NCBI GenBank assembly: GCA_018398765.1
Contig: JAHBMJ010001649.1
Span: 46,460-110,459 of the forward strand
DNA length: 64,000 nt
Direction of reading: 5' to 3'
Source: Chromera velia
Lineage: Eukaryota; Sar; Chromeraceae
The notes beneath the pieces were generated by a model. That model had not been told where the DNA came from. It did no database searches and saw only the letters and a list, made by a program, of their open reading frames with translations. Positions 47,081 through 58,599 of the stretch are shown here, piece by piece (within the stretch, counting starts at the first letter, position 1; each line of letters opens with the position of its first letter). The translations under genes and the position numbers were made by a program.

Positions 47081-48500
47081 GGATGTGTGTGCATCCGTGA
47101 CCGTACATGTCCGTGTGTGTCTGTGTCTGTGTCGATATACGCCGGTGTCTACAAGCTGATGCAAGCATGTTTGGTTATATGTATACATCATTGTCTGTTT
47201 GACTTCTTTCTCCCCTCTTTCCCTCCGCTTCTCTCCCTATATCTCTCTCTATCTGTCCCTCCGTCTCTGCTTTGACATCGATTCAGAGTCTTCTTGGTAC
47301 CTCGCTTTCCGCCTCCTCCTGGTATTTCCCCTTCCTCCCTGTTTCATGTTCGCTTTCTCTTTTGTTTTTCTCCATTTATCTCTCCTTTAAATTATCTCAA
47401 TCCTGTGTACGTTTGCTCCATTTTTCCTTCTCTTAATCCCGTCATGCAGACTCTCGACTGCGACTTCCTCTTTGGACTCGCTTCTCTCCTCCCTATAGTG
47501 ACTGTCCCCTCCTCTTTCCATATCCCCAAAGCTCCCTAGCCAAGCTTTTTTTACCTGCTCTCCTCCCCCCTTCTTTTTTTCTTCTCTCTCGGAGTCTTTT
47601 TTCTGTCTCTTTCTTCTCTTTTTAACTTCTCACTGGAGGAAATCCTCCGCTAAAATTATGCACCTTTCTTTTCTCTCTGTTGCCATGTGAATTACTCTTT
47701 CCTTTCCAATCGCTATGCCATTGGTTTAAACCGCATGAATCTTATGTGATAGTGTGTATACAGCTATATTCCTTCCTGATTTGAAAGTTGTAGATCAATA
47801 AGCAACAACCTGCACCAATGGGATTCGCTTTAGATGCAACCCCTAGCCTGAGGTGTCATTTTTGCTTGAAGTTCACGTGTTTCCATGTACATGTATGTAA
47901 ATGATAGCTAAACTGTGCCAAAATATTTAATTTTTAAAATACTTGTATCAGCTGCTGGGTTCAATGCTCGCACGCTGTAGAGCTGGGTGTGCGCAAACTG
48001 TTTTGAAGTTAGATCCCAGGCCGGCTTCTTTTTAAAAAATTTAGTGATATGCATTTATAAAAAATAATTCAAAAATTTAATTTGTTCAGTACTTAAAGCG
48101 CAGATCTGAGTCGGATCATCTGATAAAACAGTTTTCTAGTTTTTATTACTAATTAATAGACTATTAAATATTTTATAAAAAAAATGTTTATAATTAACTT
48201 TTAAACCACCGTAAACCACTCAGTGCAGATAAACTAGATTTCAAAGGAATTTAAGATTGTATGACAGTGTATTAGTTTCTATAAAATGTGCCACATTGTA
48301 TATGACTGATATAGTCATACATTATATTTTTTTGTAAATACTTAGTTGATGAATAAATAATGTATGATCATCTCTTTCATTCTCAATTATATGGTATTAG
48401 GTGGAAGATTTCAAATTTAGGCTAGAATTTAGGCTTTTTTGAATGAATTAAGATAAAAGTCCGACTTGAGGGCAAAAGTCCACTTTTAAAGGCATAAGCT

Positions 48501-51311
48501 TATGAGGTAAATAAAGATGCAATCAAGTGAGGTAGGTGACTATTTCAGTCAAAACCAGATTTCAAGGAAAGCACGGGATAAGAGCCATTGACAACGAATG
48601 AAATTGGGGTGACACCCTATGCATGAGTTTTCCTTTGCATGATCATAAAGTCACATGATCAGACTTTGGTGCTTGCTCTTCCCCCCTCTCCTCCCATATT
48701 GAGGTCTTTACCCTTTGCAGATGCGATGCCGTGGGAGGCGGGTTGTCCCCGCTGTTCGTTCGTTCCTAGGGAGAGCTGCCACTTTCCCAGTGTGCCCCCT
48801 GCCGTCCCCTCCTTAGAGGAGGCAGGCTTTGTCTTTCTGGGGGTGGTGGTCTTGCCTGCCATCCCCTGAGTGGGGACCCAGAGTCCGAGTGCTTTCCTGC
48901 CGTCTCTGACAAGGCTGCCTCGAGGAAGGAACACTGGGAGGAGGAACAAAGGGAGCCCCCGTTGCAAGAGACTCCTTTATACGTTTCTTGTTTCTCTTCC
49001 TCTTCAAGCTTTTCTTGCAGCAGTCGTTTTCTTTCCGACTCTACGATTTTTTTTTTCTCCTGGTCTGCACTTAGATAACACAGAAATTAAGCAAAAGGAA
49101 GAAGCAAAAAGGAATACAAGGTCAGATTTTTGCCAACTAAGAAGGAGAACGTCGCTGCTAAAGGAAGACCAAAGAATGGACTACCCTACACTATCACGAG
49201 CTAGTTTGGAATATTCACAGAAGAAAGGAAGCGCTGGATACGAATGTAGGGAGGGCCAAGAGATAAAACTGAGATCTCATCATGAAAATCTTCTAGAAAT
49301 AAGATGAAGCCACATTTTCTTACCCAGTGGTTGTATGCCTTTTTAGATGAGGTACAGGAAGGGCCAAGATACCTGGACTCTCGTTTCGGCGGGGGAGGAA
49401 CACAACTTACCAGTCTTTTGTCTCAAGTAGAGAAAATCTTCGGTTTCTTGTTGAAAGACTTCGATGGAGATTCCTTGGAGGCTGGTACTTGTTGTCTCTC
49501 TCTCCCTTCTCTCCTCCTCTTTCTAAAAAGTTTGGAGGCTCGCCTTTAGGGCAGCTTCAAGTGTCCAGTCTCCGTTCATTTTGTTTTTCTTTTTTTTAAA
49601 TCTACCACCCAGAACGGCGTGTTCTACAAGGACGCACAAGTGCTGCTGCGATGAATGGATGAATATTAGAGGCACTATATGTACCCTTTCTCCCCTTTCC
49701 TTCCACTTTGTAGTTCGAGAGCAAAAGCATTCATACTTCTTTCTCCTCTTTCACTTGAATGTTTTCGAATGAAACAAGAGAAAAGAGGCTCTGTCTTGCC
49801 TTCTTCTCGTCAATCGACTCTCATATGGAAGGTTCGAGTCACTCATCGCACTCTTTTCTAATATTCTTCTGTCTTTTTTCAGTCTCTGCCCCCTCACAAT
49901 TCCTTCGCCCCTTCTCTTTCTGCTCATACTGGCCAATTTTGGACTACATGACTGGGACAGTTGAGGATTCTTAATCCTGGTTGTGCATATACGTTGTCTT
50001 ACCATTGCTGCAGAAAAGTAAAAAACCGGAAGCAGAAAGTTATAAAAATTTTATGAAAATGAGGATGCAGAGAAGAAGACGAATGTACATTCTATACAGA
50101 TGAATCAAGCTTTGACCTAAAGCTTTGACAAGCAAAAACAGAGACAAGAGAGGAAAAGAAAAGAAAAGACACAAAAAGACCTGAAAAGAAGAGAAAACTA
50201 AAAAAAAATAGAAGATTCGAAGAGAAAAAAGGAGAAAACAAAAAAAAAGACTCGAAAAGACGAGAACAGAAGAGAAAAAAATACAAGAAAACATAAACCT
50301 AAATGTAAACTTAAGTCGAATAGTCGTTGAGTATTACAGGCACATCGATGTAATGAAGCAAACGTTGACTGTTTTAAGCACGAAATTAAATTGTATAAAA
50401 AAAAAATCCATCAAAACGCGTCGATCATGTAGTCACGGAGTAAACTAACGTTGTTGTATACAGCCCACTCGCGTTTTAGCTGGTGGAAGAGCTCAATCCG
50501 CCGTCCCATCTTGTGATTTTCACTAAAAATGAACCCTCACTCAGGTTTTCTAGGGGGGGGGGGGTTCTGCAGCAAAGGGAAAGGGAATGTGGGTCCCCGC
50601 ACACTTGCATACAAACATAGACAAAGGCAAGAACATATATGCCTACTACCTAGGGGGACAAAATTAATGCATATCATATCCAGAAAGCATATCTTCAACA
50701 CAATCATCATAAGCTTGTGGCACCTTAGTAAAAGAAATTTAAGATTAGACTAAAAGATAACTTCTTATTTATACATAGCTCTGTCGTTTTGTTTTATATG
50801 TCAAATCTGTAAAATTGAAAAAATGGTAGTCCATGAGCGCTCTAGGAATTGGAAAAAAAAATTTAGGACTTCAAACTAAATTTTTGACCCAATGTGAGGC
50901 CCGTAGGACCCAACTAGTTAGCATAAGTCTTCACTAAGTCTATTTGGTCAGCTTGGTCCAACGCTGCCCCTTTTATCTGACAAACTCAAATCTTCGCTTT
51001 TTTTAAAAAAAAAATGCATTAATTTTGTCCTCCTCGGTAGTAGCAAGTACGCATGTAGAACGCCACCTTAAAAAGAAACGTTTAGACAGAAAAGAAAAGT
51101 CTTAAAAACGCACACGGCGATAGACAGTGACTCACGGATACATGAAGGATTGCTTTATTGCTCTCGATGATTCATCCTTTCCAGCCTTTACATTCTTTAA
51201 TTCCTGCATCCTTGTCTGTCCACCTAGGTAGAAAGGGTTGAAAGAAAAAACAAATAAAAAGGTAATCAACTAAGAGTTCACAAAGCGTCACAAGTCAGAA
51301 GCTTCCTAACC
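48501..51311. other. No gene established
   Basis: A GC-richer stretch at 48700-48970 and a plus-strand frame at 49304-49500 (LTSLLSQVEKIFGFLL, ending near a GT) could be exons, but no splice chain or family could be fixed. From 50040 to 51270 the DNA is AT-rich, with AAAAGA repeats at 50150-50290. A G run lies at 50552-50561. Confidence 0.35.
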
Positions 51312-51543
51312 TGCACATCGATGTATGTATTTATGGAGATCTCCGTGTGAAAGACCCGGCTTCCAACAACTTTGCCTTCCAGCTCCTGACGGACGGTCTC
51401 TGCTGCTTCTGTTGTGACGGTCTTCAGAGTTATGATGCCATACTGCTTGGAGTCTCCTGTCCTGTGCATCATGATCCTTGCCCCCACGTACATACCCTCC
51501 CCCACCACCTCTACCCCCAGCTCGTAGAAGTCAAGCAAACCCT
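51312..51543 (-). CDS. RRM-like exon, gene partial
   Basis: Bounded by a good acceptor (CTGCCGGCAG) and donor (GTGCAG|GTTAGG). The 77 encoded residues fit an RNA-recognition motif from helix 1 onward: GLLDFYELGVEVVGEGM, YVGARIMMHRTGDS, the RNP1-like strand KQYGIITLKT, helix 2 TTEAAETVRQELEGKVVGS, and strand 4 RVFHTEISI. The first strand (RNP2) should lie in an upstream exon and was not securely found. RRM proteins bind RNA, for example in splicing; the specific role here is unknown. RNP1 lacks the usual two aromatics, so RNA binding may be weak. Confidence 0.45.
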
Positions 51544-51811
51544 GCCGGCAGGCAGAGCAGCAATTTGTCAGGAAAAAGACGACAGTTCGGATCTTTTCAA
51601 TCAAGTTTTAATTGTGTTGAATCCACAAACACATATCTCATAGTGCGCTTTATTTTGTGAACTTTTTTTTTTCTGAAGGTCTTTTTCACGTGGAAACCCA
51701 AAGAAACTTTAAAGAACATACCGGAAAAGGGATCAAGAAATGAAGACAAAAGCCAATATCCTAACAAACTGATTGACATCGCGGCAGGTTCCACACCAGC
51801 AGATTGGCTGC

Positions 51812-52082
51812 TTAGGGAGAGGCCAGATCTGCTGCTGTGGCTGCTGGGGGAGAAACCACCTCTACTGCTGTGGCTGCGTCTCCAAACAATGTGAGAGCAC
51901 TGGTGGCTATTCGATGGCACAGCGACTTCTCCTCCCTCGCACAAGTAAGGATGAAGTAAACCATCAATACCAGGATAGAACAGCCTACGAAGAGCTGAAT
52001 AGGACGCTTTTTCTTCGGCAGGGCTTTCTTTTTAGGGCCCTCCTCCGGCCCTGTTTTTCTCTTTGGCGCCGTTTTTAACGGA
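51812..52082 (-). CDS. Possible terminal exon with one transmembrane segment
   Basis: An open frame after a pyrimidine-rich acceptor (CTCCCTCCCCCCCAG). It encodes a Lys/Pro-rich stretch (KRKTGPEEGPKKKALPKKK), a hydrophobic segment (IQLFVGCSILVLMVYFIL) and an Ala/Ser tail ending in TAA at 51812. The gene it belongs to is not resolved. It may continue the gene that starts at 56376, or be a chance frame. An alternative frame ends at 52075. Confidence 0.35.
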
Positions 52083-52429
52083 CTGGGGGGGAGGGAGAGG
52101 CTGAGGGTATCCGGGCAGACCTCTTCAACTCCCGACCCCAGAATCTCTTTATACCATCATCAGCCACCTGCAGGCGTGAGGGAGGAAAATCAGAGAAGGC
52201 CAAACATTCAATGGACGGGATAAAGAAAATCACGTTACACTTCAAAACTGGAAGAGCACAGATTTGTTGCAAAGTCAGGCAGCAATCGAATATAGACATC
52301 TGCAGGCTCAACGCCGATAAGTCAGGAAAAAACGCCGGTGAAGACAAGGAGAACATTTAAGAAGAAGATTGATCAGAAGACAGACTATATGTTTCTTCTT
52401 TTCCCTCTTTTTCTTCATGACAGACAAGA

Positions 52430-52660
52430 CAGGTGCCATTGGGCAGACAAACAGACAGACAGATAAACAGACAGACTGACAGACCATATATTTCTTTACT
52501 TTCCCTCCTTCTTGGACAGGCAGGCTAAATGATTATTCTCCTTGCTCTTTTTCTTCATGTACACAACAGACAGACACACCGACAGGCAGATAGGTATACA
52601 GACAGACAGACAGGAAGCTATATAGACAGACAGGCAGATACAGACAGAAGAATATACGGA
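52430..52660. repeat. (CAGA)n arrays with an ACATATAGTCTG-type flank
   Basis: Short (CAGA)n tracts next to CAGACTATATGTTTCTTCTT-like sequence, the reverse complement of the units at 58.8-59.9 kb. Confidence 0.75.
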
Positions 52661-53230
52661 AAGACTGTATGACTTCTGTTTTTCTTTGTTCTTCTTCTTT
52701 GTCCCTTTCAAATAAGTACTAACAAGAAACGATAGGTAGATCAACAAACGCACCTTCTCGTTAAGTGAAGGTCTGCTTTGTCCCTCCTGTCCAGCCACCT
52801 TATGGCGTCCAGACAGAAGGTAAAGCGAGGACAAGAACCCTGGAGAAGATCTAGAGAAGGAATGTGTGCAACGCTAACTGAAATAACACTTTACAGGTTC
52901 ATATAAACCAGGTCTCAATCCTACTTTGACTCTAAGAGGTTCTATCAAGCTTTGTCTTCAGACTTCCAACTCTATAAATTCAATATGATTCACTGACTTC
53001 GGCTGACTTCAACTCAAACCTGCTGTAGGATCTTAATTGCTCAGACAACATGTTGCTAAAGAGGCTAAACGTAGGCTTGCATGCATGAGCAGAGCCTTGA
53101 GTGCGACACGTACAGACAGACTGCGTATACGCGCGGCGGCGGAGCATAGCGTCGGCATGTGGGCTCATTCAGATACAGCACATGCGAGGGTCTAGAAGGC
53201 GGCGCCACAGGGTAGGACTTCACAGGTCCA

Positions 53231-53517
53231 AGGTCGTTGGGGAAAGATTTGGGCTGTTTGTAGACAGAAAGATCTTCCTCAGATGGGTTGATCGTGACAG
53301 AAGAGACGTACAGGGAGGCCTCCTCAAACTTCGCCTCTGCAGCCCATAAGGGGAACCAGAGGCCTAGTTAGAGTCTAGCAGAGATGGCAGAGACATGCTT
53401 GGTGGACTTGCTAATGAGGGCGCCATCCATGAACCCCCGATCTAGCCCCCGATTATCTTCTCTCGCCGGACAAAGGCGAGACCCCCTTGAAGGTCCTTCA
53501 TCGGGGATCTACAGCCG
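53231..53517 (-). CDS. Two probable exons of an unknown gene
   Basis: Exon A starts after a clear acceptor (CGGCTGTAG) at 53517 and encodes IPDEGPSRGSRLCPARED, then GFMDGALISKSTK to about 53400. Exon B starts after GGGCTGCAG at about 53341 and encodes KFEEASLYVSSVTINPSEED and VYKQPKSFPNDLGP, with a possible donor GTGAAG at about 53231. Codon use and acidic composition look like real protein. The donor of exon A is weak. The following intron-like sequence (53517-53800) is a duplicate of 52165-52400. The family is unknown. Confidence 0.35.
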
Positions 53518-53719
53518 TGAAAGAGGCAAATCAGAAGAGGCCAAGATTTCAAAGGGCCGGATCAAAAAAAAAGCGCTCTGCAATTCAAAAAACAGAAGAG
53601 CACAGACATGTGGCAAAGTCAGGTAAGAATCGACCATAGACTTCTGCAGGTTCAATGTCAAAGAGTCAGAAAAAAACCTTGGTAAAGACAGGGAAAACAT
53701 TGAAAAAGAAGATCGATCA

Positions 53720-53845
53720 GCAGACCGACCGACCGACCAACAGACAGACAGACAAACAGATAGATAGACAGACTATATCGTCTTTTCATTTCCCTTTTCT
53801 CTTTCTTCAGAAAGACAGACAGACAGACAGACAGACAGACAACAG
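53720..53845. repeat. (CAGA)n and (GACC)n tetranucleotide arrays
   Basis: CAGA, GACC and GATA tetramers in two blocks separated by a pyrimidine-rich spacer. The array belongs to the same dispersed family as 52.4 and 58.8-59.9 kb. Confidence 0.85.
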
Positions 53846-54679
53846 ACAAGCAGACAACCGCACCTTTTCATTTGAAGACAGCGTCAATGATATCCATCTC
53901 AAAGGGCACCCCCCCGAGTGGATACTCACCCAATCTGACTGACCAGAACCCTGCAGGTATCTACACCTAGCTCTTCAACGTCTCAGTCCCTCAGAGCTGC
54001 TTGAAGAGGAGGACACACGGTTCTGCACATGGGTAGGGAGGGAGGGAGACAGGAAGGAAGGAGGGGGATTCTTGTGTGCAGCCGTTCCAAAATAGTTCCG
54101 TCGCCTTCCCTGCTTTACATGAAAACTGTCTGAAAAGAAATCGTGCAAAAGACCAATCAGCAGAAAAGCTAAAACACCAAACATTGCATGTACTCAATAA
54201 CATCAGTCGCATGACCATACCGCCACGTCTGCGTATGTCTGCGTATATCTGACTGAAGTTGGCATTTGATCGATGATTCTGTCCACTCTTCCCGCACTCC
54301 AGAAAACCAATTGCAAAAAACAGAAGAGCACAGATACGGGACAAAGTCTGGAAACAAGCAAACAAGTGGAAAGGAATATCTGAAGGCACCAGGAGGATTC
54401 ACATTCATGCACGACCAACCGAATCATCAATCTCACGTACCCCCACCTCCTCTCCTATCACCCAACTGACCGTGGTCCTCCCTTTCCACCTCACACGTGA
54501 CATTACAAGGCTCCTCTCTGGACCCACGCATGTATGGGTCAGGCAGGTAGTTCAGTCAGGCCTGCAGTCAAACCAAAGAAGCATACATGCAGATAGATGC
54601 ACATGAATTAATAAGAAAGGCAATTTCCATTCAAACTCAACTGCACGGCTTGTTCTTATTGATCTGACTCCCTCTCCCT

Positions 54680-54780
54680 CCCTCTCTCTCTCTCTATCTA
54701 TGTATATGTGTGTGTGTATATGTGTATGTATGTGTGTATGTGCGCATGTGCGGGTACGTGCATGTGTGTGCGTGTGTGCA
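54680..54780. repeat. (CT)n/(GT)n/(TATG)n microsatellite
   Basis: CT repeats followed by GT and TATG repeats. The surrounding 53.9-55.5 kb shows no secure exon. Confidence 0.85.
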
Positions 54781-55523
54781 TCTATGTGTTCTCTCGCCCG
54801 CTTTGATATCATAAATTGGCGCACTTCCTTCAATCATGCAATGGCGTGCAGCGACTGATCCCATGCATGCACGATCGATCCCGGAGTCCCTCCCAGAGGA
54901 CGAACATGTATACATGCATGCAGCCTGCTTGCCTGCAGGGCCCCTTGGAGGGCTCACCGCCATCTCAATCGATCGTCGACCTTCGTTCTGCTGTATGACA
55001 ATCATTATAAAATTAAAAAAAACGAAGGTGATGCTGGGCAAGGAAAGGGAGGCTGCACGTAAATTTTGAGACTCGTGCAGTCTGGAGAGAGAGATGTTAG
55101 AGAGAGAATTGAGCAGGAGGGAGATCAGAAAGAGATCAGTAAGAGAGAAATCAGAGAGACGTAGATGAAGAGAGATTTCTAGTGGAGCCAATCCGATCAA
55201 GAGGGACAACAAGAAGGAATGGGAGGACGGAACGAAAGAGACCATCCAGAAATTTGGGGCGGGGAAGTCAAAAGAAAGAAATTAGAAACAAGAAGCAGAT
55301 CTATCTAGAGTCCCGGCCCGCGATGGCAACAAAAAACGATAAAGCAATTATTCTAAACGGATATCGCCACAACGAAAAAAGACACGATGATCGAAACAGG
55401 AAAGGAAAGGGAAAAAAAAGAAAGGAAAGGAAAAGAAAGGAACAACTGACGTTACGAGTTCTTCGAGGGCAGCCTGGTCTGTATGACGGAGGTCTGCCAG
55501 CTCCTCTTTGTGCTCCTTCCTTA

Positions 55524-55526
<3 letters not shown>

Positions 55527-55582
<56 letters not shown>

Positions 55583-55632
55583 CTTCTTTCTTTTCTTTCT
55601 TCCTTCCTTCTTTCCTTCCTTCTTTCCTTCCT
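55527..55632. repeat. (CT)n then (CTTC)n microsatellite
   Basis: About 25 CT dinucleotides followed by CTTC/CTTT repeats. Confidence 0.9.
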
Positions 55633-56149
55633 TCTTCTCTCTGCATGATATTGCAAAACAAATACAAAGAAGAGGCCGAAAGCAGGAACATACATAGAGG
55701 AAACCCGATTTGGAGACTGGAGAAAGGGTTATAAAGATGATTAGGAAGGGATCTCAGAAAAGCAGAGACAGAAAAACTTTTAAGCTTCTCGGTGAAGCGA
55801 ATTCGATCAAAAGGGACGGCCAGAAGGAATCGAAGGATGAACTAAAAGAGACCAGAGACTCGGGCACAGAACAGGCGCAGCAAAATTCAGCGCCTCGGAA
55901 GATATCCTTCGTCTGCAAGACGGCCGCAAGAAAGATCGAAGCAAAAAGATACAGCCAAAATAAAAGCAAAAAATATAAGTCAACAGGCAGGAGAGGGGGG
56001 GGAAATAAGGTGAGAGAAAGGACTAAAGGGACGAAGAATGAAAGCAATACCAGGATAGGAAGGGTAGACGTCACGGGCACCAAAGAGAAATATCAAGAAA
56101 TTAACATGCAGAGCCACTTCGCCTCTTCATGTTCATTTTTTTTTTACCT

Positions 56150-56376
56150 GAAGAAAAGTACATGATCGATCCACCGAGGTCTGCCTGCAGTGACGGGAAT
56201 TTGAAGCGCACTTAATAGAAGGCGGAAGCACCTATCAGTAGATATGGTGGAACAACCATCGGGGTAGTCTTTGGCGACCGTCACTGCATACAGGGGTCCG
56301 AGGTGAACCTACCGAGACGGTTCCCTTCATTGTAGTAGATCTTCCTTCCTCCTTGAGGTCCGACCTCTTTAGTCAT
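56150..56376 (-). CDS. 5' exons of an unknown gene
   Basis: Exon 1 (56313-56376) starts MTKEVGPQGGRKIYYNEG and ends CTCG|GTAGGT. Exon 2 starts after TATGCAG at 56283 and continues in frame: VTVAKDYPDGCSTISTD. It runs either through to a donor CAG|GTAAAA near 56150 or splices earlier at GATAG|GTGCTT. A GC-rich island with TGCATGCA copies lies about 450-600 bp upstream, as at other gene starts in the window. The downstream exons are probably among those at 51.3-53.5 kb, but I could not join them. The family is unknown. Confidence 0.45.
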
Positions 56377-56779
56377 GGCGGCGCTGGCACCCAGCAGAAA
56401 TTCAAAAGGGGGTAAAATGAATCAAAGATCGTCCAGAGGACACATCTAAGCCAACAGGAACTGCAATTCACTGATCCTTATCTCTCATAAGTGAGTGGAA
56501 GTATTTACGGGAATGTGCTAGCTGGAGAGATGGAGAGCTCAAGTTCCGAACAACACTCACAAATCCTTTGCCTGTGACTTAAATAAAAATGCACTCATAG
56601 AGGGAGAGTAGGACATGGCGCAGGAAAGCTGTTTTCTTGATTCTCCTGCGGCCATTTATGTACTCTTCATATTAAATACAACACGGTGTCGGTCTTTAGA
56701 CATCCTTAGTCCTCTGTCAGGGAACCTCAGTGCCGGCCGGAAGGATATGAGGATTGACAAAGGGTACATGGGCTTTTGT

Positions 56780-56960
56780 GCATATGCGAAGGCTTCCAGC
56801 GGGGGGGGGGGGTGGGTCGGCAGAACCCCGCGGGCCCGCGGCGGCGCGGCCCGGAACCGCGATACACTGATGCATGGGCCGCGCGCGCCCTCGCCGCGGG
56901 CCGAGGGCCATGCATGTGGATGCAATATGCATGCATGCATGCATGAAACTGCATGGAGGT
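56780..56960. promoter_or_regulatory. GC island with a TGCATGCA run
   Basis: G run, GC-only stretch, then TGCATGCATGCATGCATG at 56928-56945 and TGCATG at 56911. It lies upstream of the minus-strand start at 56376. Confidence 0.4.
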
Positions 56961-57036
56961 ATGCTTCAGGTAAACAGAGCACAAATGGAAAGCTCCACTA
57001 ACGTCCACAAAGCAACGAAAGGCTCCCAACGCCTGA

Positions 57037-57322
57037 ATGATGTGATAACAATAAGGGGACAGAGCTTGACTCTTTACAGGAAGACGCTAAATTGCTGCTG
57101 TGAACGGACAGTGACTTTAGCTCTTTCTTGACTGATACATGCAACTGTTATATGACTGTTGCAGTCGTTGTTATGCATGTCATTACATGTTGGCAGAGAC
57201 AACCAGAATGATGTGAAAACGATAAGGGGACAGAGCTTGACTATTTACAGAAAGACGCTGAATTGCTGCTATGAATGGACAGTGACTTTAGCTCTTTCTT
57301 GACTGATACACGCAACTGTATA
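57037..57322. repeat. Direct duplication, ~110 bp, period ~173 bp
   Basis: Copies at about 57037-57150 and 57210-57322 share GGGGACAGAGCTTGACT and TTTAGCTCTTTCTTGACTGA with few substitutions. Confidence 0.85.
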
Positions 57323-57694
57323 TTGCATGAGCGTTCACTGTTGGAGTCGTTAACAATTGGTCCCACCCGATAGAAGGAGTTACTAAGGAAAGAGGGAAAG
57401 AAGGATGAGTGAGAGCTCTGGGAACAACTTTTTGTTCAGCAGTTATATGATACAGGAGAATGGAGGAGGAAATCCGTTTCCCACTGCTTCGTCCTTTCTG
57501 CTCAAAAACCCATGGAAGAGGAGGAAGAGGGGAATGCTTACACGCAACCAAGGGCAACTGTGACGGGAGGCCATTCAAAGTGATGAAATCCCCCCGGACC
57601 CTGAGGCTCCTCACGTACCCATTGGATTGAATCCGGCCAGGTGGGGGTTTCCGTGGGGCCCTGAATTCCATGCTCCTGCAGCACAGCTACAACA

Positions 57695-58205
57695 GGAGCA
57701 GCAGGAAGAGCCAGCGGGAGAGATCCAACTGCAGCAGCAGGAAGAGCCAGCAGGAGAGATCCAACAGCAGCAGGAGGAAGAGCCAGCAGGAGAGATCCAA
57801 CTGCAGCAGCAGGAAGAGCCAGCAGGAGAGATCCAATAGGAGCAGGAGGAAGAGCCAGCAGGAGAGATTCAACTGCAGCAGCAGGAAGAGCCAGCAGGAG
57901 AGATCCAACAGGAGCAGCTGGAAGAGCCAGCAGGAGAGATCCAACAGCAGCAGGAGGAAGAGCCAGCAGGAGAGATCTAACAGGAGCAGGAGGAAGAGCC
58001 AGCAGGAAAGATCCAACTGCAGCAGCAGGAAGAGCCATCAGAAGAGATCCAACAGGAGCAGGAGGAAGAGCCAGCAAGAGAGATCTAACTGCAGCAGCAG
58101 GAAGAGCCAGCAGGAGAGATCCAACAGGAGCAGGAAGAAGAGCCAGCAAGAGAGATCCAACTGCAGCAGCAGGAAGAGCCAGCAGGAGAGATCCAACAGA
58201 GCCAC
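57695..58205. repeat. 36-bp minisatellite, about 14 copies
   Basis: The unit is GAGATCCAACTGCAGCAG plus CAGGAAGAGCCAGCAG, 36 bp (12 codons). Units alternate between CTGCAGCAGCAG and CAGGAGCAGGAG variants. A plus-strand frame stays open throughout (57670-58275, unit SNCSSRKSQQER). Two minus frames are also open (units LLLALPPAPVGS and DLSCWLFLLLLL). The plus frame reading QQEEPAGEIQ stops part-way. Because the period is a multiple of three, open frames are expected; whether any is translated is unknown. Confidence 0.9.
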
Positions 58206-58599
58206 AGAGGAAGAACCAGGATTCCCTATAGGTATGTGTGTGTATGAAATGGTGGGCACAGAGGAAAAGAAATAAATGATATTCAGCGTGCTGCGTGCTT
58301 TTCTTCCTTGGTTCTGCTCTCTTTCCTTGCTTTGCGTATGCCTAGCTCCTGGGTCGATGTGCGTGGTCTGGGATAATTTAAGTCTCTTTAAGGAGAACGC
58401 CATGGTATCAGGACTCTTTCAAGCGACAATCAAGACATCATCTCTGCCCACTGCATCTTTTATATCATATAATACGACTCCATCATCCCTCGTATTTTCT
58501 TCTGCTCGCTTCTGCTTTTGCTCGAATAGGTGGCTCTGCTGAGCTGGCGCGTACTTCCTTCTTTGACGCACCAGTGGTGCATGTAGAAGAGGTCGGCAC

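Larger units (their letters stand above)
44610..48500. mobile_element. 3.9-kb segment with inverted terminal repeats, probable DNA transposon
   Basis: The left end reads GCTTGTGCCTTTAAAAGTGG, continuing through GACTTTTGCCCTCAAGTC to about 44655. The right end (48453-48499) is the inverted copy, with one mismatch in about 45 bp. The flanking 8 bp (GCATGAAG left, TTATGAGG right) agree at five sites only, so a target duplication is not established. No transposase was recognised inside. Contents include a GC-rich island with TGCATGCAT, a possible exon, a tandem repeat and a foldback element. It may have captured host sequence. Confidence 0.6.

Noticed and set aside
54470-54550. Minus-strand exon (YLPDPYMRG..., CEVEREDHG)
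   Set aside because: The stretch looks protein-like but no acceptor gives an open frame, so it is left uncalled.
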